A DNA stretch of 64,000 nt from Misgurnus anguillicaudatus (taxonomy: Eukaryota > Chordata > Actinopteri > Cypriniformes > Cobitidae): contig NC_073342.2 of the NCBI RefSeq assembly GCF_027580225.2, positions 14,829,001 to 14,893,000 of the forward strand, in the 5' to 3' direction. The translations under genes were made by a program, and so were the position numbers. The stretch's first letter is position 1. Each line of letters begins with the position of its first letter. This document shows positions 47,176 through 57,869 of this stretch, in pieces. The notes below the pieces were generated by a model. The model had not been told where the DNA came from. It made no database searches and saw only the letters and a list, made by a program, of their open reading frames with translations.

Positions 47176-48340
47176 TAGGCTGACACAATGATTAAATAAT
47201 CGTCTCATCGTGATGATTTCAGATCACTGCAATGATTGCACATCTCTCTAAAAACACAAGGGGGAGCTGCAAGGGCCTGTATTAACAAAATCTTCCCAAA
47301 ACAGCAAAAGTAACTCCAAATTTAGGGAAGTGAAGGATTCTTAAGGCCTGTTTTGGTATACAGGCATGAAAACCGGTCAGGGGTGAAAAAGGTGAGAAGG
47401 GTGCATGAGGTGCGATGTGGCCTCTGATGGGGCCGCGAGGTGGGAGGACCCCCCCAGAATAAATATTATGGCTTCATTAGGGAACATGCTGTAACTTAAC
47501 TTATTTATTCTTCAGGCATGTGATTGGCCAAGGACAAAAAAGAAGGAAGGAACGCAACATCCCTCCACGTGCGCAGAAACAAAATGCACACCATAACATA
47601 CGCAAAAAATACATCATGACCATTATTTCAATTATTTAATTCTTTCAAATTTAAAATGTAAACATTTAACTAGTGACAGAAACCATGTTTAATTAAATGG
47701 GTTGATAAATGTGGAAAGCTGTAACAAGTAGAATTCCCTTACTATTTTAAATCTGCAATAATTTTATTTTGCCATAATCTGACCATCAGTCACAAGGCCA
47801 TACAATTTTAAGTTGGCCTTGCAATGGGGTGGACCTGAAGGCCTACATCTAATTTAAAATGACTTAATTTTACAATATAGTACTGGTTAAATGAATTACA
47901 TTATGGTTTTTGAGTCATGGGTTGAATAATTTTCAGGCACTACAGACATGTGGCCCAGGACAAATATGACCTTAGTAGGATTGGCAACTATTTAAGGCCT
48001 GTTTTGGTATAGTCAGTTTTTTATGCATTTTTATTTTCAGTTATTTTTCAGACACTTGTTTGTGTTTATTTCTTATGAAGAATTTTCAGTTTTTAAAGAT
48101 ATATTCATTAAATTAATACTTGTAATAAATATGTGTTACGTGTATTAATAAAAAATATTTAATTTTTAATAATCACAACAATATGTGAAAATTCTTTCAT
48201 GAACAAACAAAAAATTATTAGAATGACATGTCAACCAATAAAACAGATAATTAATCATCATAACCGTCAAAGCCCAATTAATCGCCAAAATTTATTAGAC
48301 AATTAACCGTCAGCCAAATGTCATAATCGTGACAGCCCTA
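47176..48340. mobile_element. 1165-bp hAT-like element with exact TSD
   Basis: Ends TAGGCTGACACAATGATTA and ATAATCGTGACAGCCCTA, with perfect 8-bp duplications ATCCAGGT at 47168-47175 and 48341-48348. It holds a 631-bp internal insertion. No transposase is recognisable. Confidence 0.9.
47361..47991. mobile_element. insertion with 20-bp target duplication inside the hAT
   Basis: A 20-bp direct repeat (TTAAGGCCTGTTTTGGTATA) at 47341-47360 and 47992-48011 flanks 631 bp that starts CAGGCATGAAAACCGGTCAG. A duplication this long suggests target-primed retrotransposition (LINE/SINE type), but no poly(A) or reverse transcriptase is seen. Confidence 0.7.
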
Positions 48341-48348
48341 ATCCAGGT

Positions 48349-49005
48349 TACCATGTGTTATTCGTTTTGAGTTGTAGTTATCTAAAAAGAATGTTGTGAC
48401 TGGCTAATCAGAATCAAGCATTTTGGAGAGCCGTATAATAATGCACTAACATAAATAAACACTAAAAATCTATATTGCTCATTGGTTGTTTATATTTTCT
48501 TATGCATTAATTAATGTTAACAAATACAACCTTATTGAAAACTGCTACCAAATAAAAAATTATGTCTAATTCTGACAGGTTACACGGTATAAATGGAAAG
48601 GGAAAACAGTATTCAGTATTTAACAGCAGTAGTTTTAAAGACTTCAGCTACAGCTTAAAACTTTTTGAATGTCACAGTCGCAAGATGCATGTGTTATTGC
48701 CTTTGAAGAAAGGCTTTGGAAAAGCCCTCTGGGCAGGTGAAATGGAGTGCATAAATCTTCTAATGCCTCTTTCCTTGCTTGTAAAGAGTCTTCGGAAAAG
48801 TCGAAGAAACTCTTTTTGCTGGAGAAAATAACTTGCATAGGCACGCAAGGAAAAGAAATCACAGTTTGATGTGATAATAATTATAATAAATGATACAAGA
48901 CATTATCATATCTGGTTATCATTCAGTTGATGATTTTTATATTTTGCTGCTACTCATTGTTTTATGATTATACTAAAAACACTTAACTAAAGAAGCAATC
49001 CACCA
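48349..49005. other. no gene seen
   Basis: AT-rich unique sequence. It lies inside the proposed klhl25 3' UTR intron. Confidence 0.4.
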
Positions 49006-49016
49006 TGTAAAGCTCA

Positions 49017-49160
49017 GTGCTCCCATATCTCAGTGGTAGAGCATTGCATTAGCAGTGCAAAGGTCATGAGTTCGAACCCAAGAAACACACATACTGATAA
49101 AAAATGTATACACTGTAATGCACTATAGATAACAACATCTGGCAAATTAATAAATGTAAA
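49017..49160 (+). mobile_element. tRNA-derived SINE with A and B boxes
   Basis: The head has A-box-like CTCAGTGGTAGAGCA (49030) and B-box GAGTTCGAACCC (49068-49079) in tRNA spacing. It is followed by AACACACATACTGATAAAAAATGTATA and a tail ending AATAAATGTAAA. The anticodon-stem region (GCATTAGCAGTGC) looks Ala/Cys-tRNA-like, but no acceptor stem closes, so this is a SINE and not a working tRNA gene. Confidence 0.85.
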
Positions 49161-50426
49161 GGCAAATATTCAAACTTTACACCCCTGTCGGAGCTGATGG
49201 TGCATATGGTGCAGATTGATGCACTTTTCGGAGAATCTCCCGAGGTCCTTTGCCGATCCCGTACCCCTTTATCAACCCTGTCTATCAAATAAAATTACAC
49301 CCCAAAAAACATTTACACCTCTAGACAATGACATCGATCTGTTTGTATTTCTGTATTCTAATTTCTGCAGTGAAAATAGGGCAGTAATATTATCCCAAAC
49401 TTAGCCATTTTACTTAAAAAAAAATAATGCTAAGAAAACAATAATAGTAATAACCATTGTATGTGAATTTAGATTATGCACTATATGAAAAGAATTTTAA
49501 GAGTCACCCCGGAAAAAACTGTTACAGCTTGATCCAAGACGTTTACAGTAAAATTTCTCAGATACTGTAATATAATCATGTTCTGTTAAACATGTCAGAC
49601 GAATGTTTATCAAGAGCAGACACTGCAGTCTAGACAGTGGGGTTAAATCGGACATGGCATTACTCCCTAATGCACTGATGATAAGGGATCAATTTAAGGA
49701 CCGATTACAGACATAGTTTTCATTCCACTGCCACAACTACGCAGCTGAGTGTGTAAATCCATAGCTAGTTTAAATGGGCCATGTACACGAGCCAAAGCTT
49801 ATCCAGCCTTTAAGCCGCCCGCATCAGTGCGGATGATCCTTATAGGAAATCCGTCCCTCGTGGGCTACCTGCATCAGCCTGTTACTACCGGTAGGGCTAA
49901 CCGTGGATTCTGCCAAAACATCATGTTTCCTGCTTTTGTAACATGTATGTCACAAAGAGAGAGAGAGATCAGATTAAAATGGCACAATCCGATTTACGGG
50001 CTCTGCGACAGGAAAACGATTAGCTGGTTTAGTTTTCGCAAGGCCCCTCCTTTAGTGGAGGTTGTGGTGTTTGGCAAAGGGACAAGACCGATCCAACTGG
50101 CAAATTACCTGGATTAGTGGAAAACAATGCTGCCTAATGGAACTGCACTGTTGGCAGAAAAGGCAGTAAATAAGTCTTATTGAGGACATATGCTATGGGC
50201 TACAACAATGTCAAAAGAGTATCATTACTGGCCAATAATCTGCCATGTCTGCATATTCCCTGTTCGCTTTAACTAGACCTTCTGTACTCAGTCGAAGCCC
50301 TGCTTAAATTATAAAAACACCAATTAATTTTAATCCAACTTTTACTTCAACAACACAAGGTTACAAATCTATAGCAAAGTAATACAATATTGTATTGAAA
50401 CATATGACTTCACAACAACCATCGCT
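49161..50426. other. no gene seen; unique
   Basis: The stretch about 49740-50110 is repeat-free and GC-richer, with no exon signals. The remainder is AT-rich. Confidence 0.35.
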
Positions 50427-50530
50427 GAGACATTTGATTCCCAGGGAAAGCATGTACTGATAAAATGAATAGCTTGATTGCATAGTAAGTTGGATAAAAC
50501 AGTCTGCCAAATGCATACAGTAAGTGTGCA
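50427..50530. mobile_element. SINE 3' fragment
   Basis: CATTTGATTCCCAGGGAAAGCATGTACTGATAAAATG and a tail GGATAAAACAGTCTGCCAAATGCATAC; same family as 37486 and 49017. Confidence 0.7.
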
Positions 50531-50599
50531 GTGCACTATTAAGATCACACAGCCACTAAAAGACATTAACAGGTAGACTCTAACATAAATGCTCTACTG

Positions 50600-50792
50600 C
50601 AGTAGTAGGCAACATCAGTCTTGGATTGCCGATGTCCTGCAGATTTTAGCTCCAACCCTGATAAAACCTCACCTTCCTGTAGTTTTCAGGTGACTCTTTA
50701 GACCATGATTAGTTGTTCAGGTGTGCTTGATTAGAGCTGAAGCGAAACTCTGCAGGACATCGGCACTCCAGGATCGATGTTGCCTACCCCTG
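50600..50792. mobile_element. 193-bp hAT MITE with exact 8-bp TSD
   Basis: Inverted ends CAGTAGTAGGCAACATC and GATGTTGCCTACCCCTG, flanked by perfect CTCTACTG at 50592-50599 and 50793-50800. The interior arms pair through GATGTCCTGCAGA / TCTGCAGGACATC. Confidence 0.92.
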
Positions 50793-51524
50793 CTCTACTG
50801 CAACAAAGCTACAATGATACCTCAGTATTGACTGAGTAACCCAAAACCACCACCGACTGCAGTGCAGGGTCAACTAAGGTAACATACAACTACTGTTACA
50901 TACAGTATACAAAAGCTGTAGGTCACCTGTTGTGAGCTCAGATGTTATAAAACCTACTATCGATAAATACGTAATAGCTGCATTTCCATTCCCTTTCAAA
51001 TTGCTCAAATTAAAACTTTTGAAAATTGGAAATGCACCCAATGGAACCCTGTGATTTCGCATAAACTCGCATATATCGGGTGATATGTTCTTTTTTTCAA
51101 ACAAATCAAAAAAGGAATATACTGTACTTTCCGGACTATAAGTCCCTTCAGAGTATAAGTCGCATCAGTCAAAAATGCGTTTTAAAGAGGAAAAAACATA
51201 TATAAGTCGCACTGGACTATACGTCGCGTTTGTTTAGAAAATTAATTTCACAAAATCCAAGCCCAAGAACAGACATTTAATCTGGAAAGGCAGTTATTCA
51301 ATTAAACAATGGCACACAGAACAGCAGGCTGAACAGCTGTCCGTACATGTTAACTTAACATTACCTTTTATTCACTGAAAACAATAGCATATCGAACATG
51401 GGAGGCTGAATAGGCTAAATTAACACAACAAGCCAAATCAAGTTCAAAAAGGTCCCGAAATCATTCCACATCAATGAATCCAATGAATTACATAAATACA
51501 GGAGCAACATAGAGCGTAGTCTCG

Positions 51525-52374
51525 TTAGCCTGACGTTGTCATACTTAAATGTAGTCAGAATTTGAATCTGATACCGCTCCATTGGGCTATGATTATGGGG
51601 CGGGTCGCAACCAAAAAATGCCAAAAAACGTCTTTTGCAGCCTGACCGTACTGCTAGTTATTTCGCTACAATGACACTAACATTGTGATTATACTAAGTC
51701 TGAGTTAGCGAATGTACATCAACACCTACTTTGTTTACAACATTTCATTTATATCACAACATTAAGTATTTACTAAATCATACAGTCAGACTATCTCTTA
51801 CCATTTGTACATTAGGTGAACTTCATCCACGACGATACCCATTACGTTGGCTTGAAAAATATCGGAGCCTAGCATGTCCCTCCACTTATTCAGCAGCCAC
51901 GAATCTGGGCTTCCGAAAAGAAGCTGACAACGACCGATAATTATATCCATCTCGTCGTGCACGCCAAGTTGCATCACCGTGATACCCATTTCAGTTGCTA
52001 AAACTTGGTCCTCCATAAGTGCAACCAACTTTTGCCGAATCCCGTAGGAAGGACGGCAAAAACATCTTTCCGATCAACAAATGCGTTGAAGCTTGATCGC
52101 GTAAAATCAATGCTCTTTTAAAAACAGACTCAATGTCAGAATCCACACATCTGAATTCTACAGCGGCAGCCATTTCGTTGTAAATAGATTCAACACACGC
52201 GCACTTTGGTGACGTGGTTGATTACGTTACTGTTGATCATCTGTCCATCATCGTATAAAGCCCGCCCTGACAATTTGATTGGTTCGACCAGCTATGTGTC
52301 TAGCATAGTATCTCCTCAACGGAGAAACCCCAGACCGATCTTCCCGTCCTCAAAAATCGTCTGGCACCCAGGCT
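51525..52374 (-). mobile_element. nested element carrying a helicase remnant
   Basis: The segment runs from CGTTAGCCTGACGTTGTCAT to TCGTCTGGCACCCAGGCTG. It resembles a repeat whose ends begin (C/T)AGCCTG. GTAG flanks both sides, but the boundaries are approximate. The direction follows the helicase fragment. Confidence 0.55.
51798..52173 (-). pseudogene. RecQ-like SF2 helicase fragment, broken
   Basis: From an ATG at 52173 the frame gives MAAAVEFRCVDSDIESVFKR, then slips to a frame reading FNAFVDRKDVFAVLPTGFGKS. This contains a Walker A motif (LPTGFGKS, 52028-52051). It then resumes in another frame as VALMEDQVLATEMGITVMQL and ends with motif II, VVDEVHLMYKW (DEVH, 51816-51827). Spacing between motifs I and II is about 30 residues shorter than in RecQ helicases, so an internal segment is deleted. 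The C-terminal RecA-like domain is absent. Helicase identity rests on motifs I and II; assignment to the RecQ-like group rests on the overall pattern and is less certain. It cannot encode an active enzyme. Confidence 0.72.
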
Positions 52375-52477
52375 GTAGACGGTAATGGTTTCTCTTGGTT
52401 GGCAGCACCTGACTAGAGGTCACAGGACCAGCCAAACTATGAAAAAAGTGTGACTTATAGTCCAGAAAATACGGTAT

Positions 52478-54156
52478 GCAAAACTGCAATAAAAAAACTG
52501 TTTTTTACCTTTACAGGTCACCTGAATTGCATAAATGTCACATAATCATTCTTTATATATGGCACAGTATGTTTGTTTGGAGGACAAGACAGAAGAGGTG
52601 TGGTCGACTTCATGTGGCGTCACAAGAACCATCAAGCACATGACATATTTTGATGTCAGCCACATGTCGGTCTGCACGTGCCGTATGAACTTGAACACAA
52701 CCATCGGCATGGTTTTCGGAATGACTTATCGTGAGACAACAAAATTACATTTTAGTCACATAACAACGGCTAATTGAAACGTCATTTCGCAATCGTTTTT
52801 TTCAAAATGTAGAAAATAACGCAAGTTTGCGCAAATCTTTACTGGAAACACAGTTAATGATAATAATTATATTTTTGAAAACATATGTATGTATTGAATT
52901 TGTATTAAAACAAAAACATTTGTAGCGCAAGTAAGGGCTAAAGATTTTACAGTCCAGGTTAGGCACCTAAAAGAAAAAACACAGAACTCATTCAACTGGA
53001 GATAATTTTTTACAAAATAAAGAAATCAGGAGATGAGACAAAATCCCATCAAACTGTAAAAACTCTCCCTTGTTTCGATTTTTAGGGGGCTTTAAAAAGT
53101 CTTTGGAAAACTACAACTGCTATAAAATTCAGCTGCTGTATCCATGTATTGTTTTCATCAAGCTATCTGATTATGACTCATAATGTTATATTTGATGGTA
53201 GGATTCAATTAACCCGTAGTCCATTTCAGCGTTTGAAATGGACTACATGTAGGTACTCTTCTCCACTCTGACTGCTGCAGTTTTAAAATATTTATAGACC
53301 GAAAGTGGAATGAATCCCATCCATGCGCCAGCTTACATCATTTATGAAGCTTATTCTTCTCAGTTTTGTTTTTCCCATAATGACACATACGGTCATTCCA
53401 ATGTAGACCAACAGGTATTTTAAGCATAAGAGACCACAGAGCTGGACTGACTCACCTCCATTAAGTCTTCATAGCGAAACAACTTTTAAGTTCAAAACAT
53501 ACCATTGGTTTTATCTGTTGCACTGTACTGCATCAAGAATGAGAAAATGTATAGAGGCTAAACCGAGTAAAGTAACACGTCAAGGACAGCCCAGCTGTTG
53601 CAGTACACTAGACTGAGATTGTCCACTTCCTGTAGGTGTTTCTACAGCATGACGCCGCTGTCAACATCCATCGACAGGCCTGTCAGGTCTGAATTTGTGC
53701 CCCATGGGGCTAATTATAAAACCCAGCTTTTGCTGTGCCACCTGCTTTACTGTGAAATGAAGCACTTGTGGTGTGAACAGAGTCGCTGGCTGGTGAACAG
53801 TGTTAATGATTACTCACAGAAGTAATCATTTTTCTAATCATCAGGGGATGCAATGAGACGGCACCAGGCACTCCCTAGGCAGCCTATCCGGGTGACACGT
53901 GTGAGAGATGTTCAGATGACTGTTATGACACATTCATTTAGAGAATAACACTGAAAGAGCATTGTGCTGCCAGTACATGTCCCATAGGAACGAATACCTT
54001 TGTTATACACACACAAAGCTAAATGCATGCATGCCATCAACGGCCTTGCTGACTGTTTAGCTCTTTAGGTGTAGAGAGACAAGCGATTAAAGTGAAGTAC
54101 CTTAAAAGTAAGGGTGTAATAATCAAGCTTAACTCAGTTTGTACAGACAATACACC
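52478..54156. other. no gene seen
   Basis: Unique sequence within the proposed klhl25 3' UTR intron. No splice-bounded open frames. Confidence 0.4.
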
Positions 54157-54788
54157 TTAAAGGGACATTCCACTTTTTTTGAAAATATGCTAATTTTCAA
54201 GCTCCCCTAGAGTTAAACATTTGATTTTTACCTTTTTGGAATCTTTTCAGCTGATTTCCACATCTGGCGCTACCACTTTTAGCATAGCTTAGCATAATTC
54301 ATTGAATCTGATTAGACCATTAGCATTGCGCTAAAAAATAACCAAAAAGTTTGGCTCATGGCTTCTGGAGGCACAATGATATTACGCAGCAGCCGAAAAT
54401 AGTCCCCTTAGTAACTTTCAATGGCAGGGGACTATTTTCGGGCACTCCCTAATATCATTGCACCTCCTGCATCCATGTTACGGCAGCAAAGTCCTTGATT
54501 ATTACGACAGAATGAGAGTATAGTTCCTAGCCATATCTGCCTAGAAAATCACAACTTTTTATTTTTTGTCGGTCTTAGTACACAATGTAACTACAAAAGA
54601 GTCAAGTTTTAAATAGGAAAAATATCTTAACTCTTTGGTTATTTTTAGCGCAATGCTAATGGTCTAATCAGATTCAATGGATTGTGCTAAGCTATGCTAA
54701 AAGTGTTAGCGCCAGTCCAAGAGATCAGCTGAATGGATTCCAAAACGCTAAAAATCAAATGTTTAACTATAGGGGAGCTGGAAAATGC
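54157..54788. mobile_element. TTAAAGGGACACTCCACTTT-family palindrome, copy 3
   Basis: It begins TTAAAGGGACATTCCACTTTT and ends near TAGGGGAGCTGGAAAATG. Its centre matches copy 2 (GGCACAATGATATTACGCAG), so the two belong to one subfamily distinct from copy 1. Confidence 0.87.
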
Positions 54789-55472
54789 TAAGCATCTACT
54801 GGGATACATACAACACTCTTCTGTACACGCATGCATGACCTATGCATACAAAGCACGGTTACAAACGTCTGACGTACACACGCCCTCGCGTATGCATTAA
54901 AACAGGACTATACGTCTAGCTTTATTAGAATTATGTACGGCAAAATGTACATCAACAAGGGAGGTTTCAATTGTGATAGCTGTTTCTTTGTGAATGTGAG
55001 TATAATTGGAAGAGTGATTGTGGTATCATTTATTAATAAGAAAGCATTTAAATGGCATTATATTTGATTGTTTGATGGGAAACAAGTGCACTCAAGTGCT
55101 CTCATCCTCAATATCTCCTCACCAGTCTGTAATTACAGAGATTAAGCCACTTTCACATCCAACTGGATAGGCAATTGACAGGAAAAGCTTCGTAATATAG
55201 ATTACAAATCAATAATTCGATATCGTAGGAATGTGTACGCATCACACTGATTCAGACAGTGAACCAGCGAGATGTCAAAGACTCAACCATTTAACCCTCT
55301 TAAAATATACTTTGTTAATCACTGTAACTGCTCTGAATCTATCTGCTAGACATCCAGATGGTTTAACACTTTATTTCCCCTTCCTTGCTCCACCACTATT
55401 AAAACCCTCAATAAGTTGAGAGCACTCAGCTGCTTCTAAAGACGGCTGCCAAGTAGAATTTAGCATTTTGGC

Positions 55473-55985
55473 TAGGGATCGACCGATATGGATTTTTCAG
55501 TGCCGATGCCGATACCGATTTTTGTTTTATCAGCCTTAGCCGATGACCGATACAGGCTGCCGATTTTCTTGAGCCGATATTTGGAGCCGATACTGGTTTT
55601 GCTCAATCAATTTACATCATAAAAATTATGTTAAAAATGGCATGTTGTTAAAAAGAGATGTTATTAGTTTGCACAGTTCTTACATTTATTGTAGTCTAGG
55701 ACTAGTCTAATCCCTGTCCAGGAAACTGCCCCATAGAGATGAAAAAAACACACTTTGTTCAGCTATGATCAGCTGTTAAGCCGAGCTTTCAATGTTGTCA
55801 TGAAAAGGTTGGTTGTTTTTAGTCACATGACCTGCAATCGCTTGCGGGTTCCAGCACTCTTGTCTGTAAATTATGCCGAAAAAAACGGCAAACACGGCAG
55901 CCATGTATCGGCCGATGCCGATACGCATAAAACTCGCAAATATCGGCCCGATATATCGGCCGGCCGATATATCGGTCTATCACTA
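55473..55985. mobile_element. 513-bp hAT-like element, near-exact TSD
   Basis: Ends TAGGGATCGACCGATATGG and CGATATATCGGTCTATCACTA, with flanks ATTTTGGC (55465-55472) and ATTTTGTC (55986-55993), 7 of 8 matching. It is rich in GCCGAT/ATCGGC subterminal words. Confidence 0.85.
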
Positions 55986-56181
55986 ATTTTGTCATGCAGT
56001 TATCTTGACAGAAATCACTATTTATGTGTCAACAGACTGTTGACTTGCTCCTCTCCATAAAGTTTTGAGTGAAGTAGAATCTAAAAGAATCACCTCCACT
56101 ACAGTAACAAGTGAATAACAAGCGATTCTGTTCAAGATAAGGCCAAACAGATCAGACAGCATTGTTGTCAAAAGTCCAGGG

Positions 56182-56390
56182 GTCTCATTCATAAACATGG
56201 TGTACGTTGGAAAGTCAGTACGCCACTACCCAGGCAAAGGTTGGGATCTATAAAAAACAAACTCCCATTATTTATGGTTAATAATGGGCGTATACAGGGT
56301 GCGATATGGAGCTGATTCACATACACACACGTGCTTGATCTGTGATTTAAAAACTAAGCATTTCTTATGGGTGTGCGTATGTACAGTTTT
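56182..56390. mobile_element. fragment related to the GTCTCATTCA MITE
   Basis: GGGGTCTCATTCATAAACATGGTGTACG at the left and GTGTGCGTATGTACAG at the right. The interior differs from the 42236 copy, so the relationship is uncertain. Confidence 0.45.
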
Positions 56391-56391
56391 A

Positions 56392-57656
56392 TAAGTTTAC
56401 TATGTTCTTACCTCAACTTAGACAAATTAATACATACCCATCTTTTTCAATGCATGCATAATCTTTGTACCGTGCGTCGTGAACGTGCTAGCATTCAGCC
56501 CAGCCCCATCCATTCCCCAGGATCCAAACAGGGATGAACCCAGAAGCCAACAAACACTTCCATGTTTTCCCTATTTAAAGACTGTTACATGAGTAGTTAC
56601 ACGAGTAAGTATGGTGGCACAAAGTAAAATGTGGCACTTTTTTAAGCAGATAAAAATGAGAACTATATTGTATGGAAAAAGAGCACTTAGTTTGCAGCAC
56701 TTCGACCTTGGCACGCAGTAACATCATCACTCCTGACTACTCCCCCTCTCGCTCAAACTTCCATCAATATTACTGCCCCCGAATTTGAAGTGCTGCAAAC
56801 GAATGTCTCCTCCACCATACAATATAGTTCCCATTTTTATCCGCTTAAAAAATTGTATGTAACTAGATAGGGGTGTCACGGTTCTCCAAATCCTCGATTC
56901 GATTACATTTTCGATTCTAAGATCATGATTCAATTCAATTCTCGATTTTTACTTCTTGTTGAAAGACAAAAAATGCTATGCCATTAATATTTATTATTAT
57001 TATTGTAGTTTCACATTAACATGCACATTGCGTGCTTTTCCTCGCATGGGGGTTTGTGGGCTTCACTTTACGCGAGAGAGCTTGTAGAGAGAGGATTCTT
57101 CTTGCACACACATGGACTTAATGCGCGCATCTTGGACTCCTAGCATCTGAAATAAATCCAGCGTGTCATAAGCAGCTGCGCTTCTCTCTGTCTCAAAATA
57201 TAATCCGCTGCATCTTGGTGCCTCACTCTCGCGCACGAGCAGAGAGCTGCGCTCTGTCCGAAGTCAGATCAGTAGGTAGGTAGTAATCCTGTTTATGATA
57301 TGCATTTCAAGGAGTTGTAGCAATACATCCCTCGTGTTTAAAATATAAATATCTGAGAGGTTTTTTCCCCGCTTGGCAAGCCGACAAGACGTGATGTGGG
57401 GGCGTGGCAGCATCGGTGATCCCATTTATAATTCGAAGTTCGAGGTTGTGACTTAATTTAGATCGATTTCGATTTAAAATCGAAATCGTGACACCCTTAC
57501 TAAGGAATGAATAGGGCTAGGCTAAATGCTAACACATTCACAACATGCTGTACAAAGATTAAGTGGATGCATTGAATAAAGATAGGTATGTTTTAATTTG
57601 TCTAAGCTGAGGCAAGAACATAGTAAAATAAAAATAAAAAATCTATTTCCTTTAAT
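56392..57656. mobile_element. TTAAAGGAAAACACCAC-family foldback, split by hAT
   Basis: Left arm from TTTACTATGTTCTTACCTC (terminus lost) and right arm ending CTATTTCCTTTAA. A hAT element (56868-57499) sits between the arms, with loss of host sequence at the junction. Confidence 0.8.
56868..57499. mobile_element. 632-bp hAT-like element
   Basis: Ends TAGGGGTGTCACGGTTCTCC and AAATCGAAATCGTGACACCCTTA. No matching 8-bp flanks, which suggests a rearrangement after insertion. Confidence 0.8.
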
Positions 57657-57869
57657 GCTTCTTACCTTGCTTATGAGGTAAATAGCCATGTAGCCGTTTT
57701 CCTTTAATAAAGGAGTGTGTTGTTAAATTAGCATGTTTTTATGTTTAGCTTTACTACTGAAATGTAATACATGAAATTTTACTGGTATTGGGGTAGCGAC
57801 TACTGAAATTCTTGTGGACAGAATAGAAATTTCAGTCTTTGGAGCATATCAAAATGTCTATATTCTTAC

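Larger units (their letters stand above)
51119..52477. mobile_element. TTCCGGACTATAAGTCGCA-family element with nested insert
   Basis: Left end ATACTGTACTTTCCGGACTATAAGT and right end ACTTATAGTCCAGAAAATACGGTAT are imperfect inverted repeats. It is interrupted at about 51525-52374 by an element carrying a helicase fragment. Confidence 0.82.

Noticed and set aside
49017..49090. Functional tRNA gene
   Set aside because: The acceptor stem does not pair and the sequence continues into a SINE body and tail shared with two other copies.
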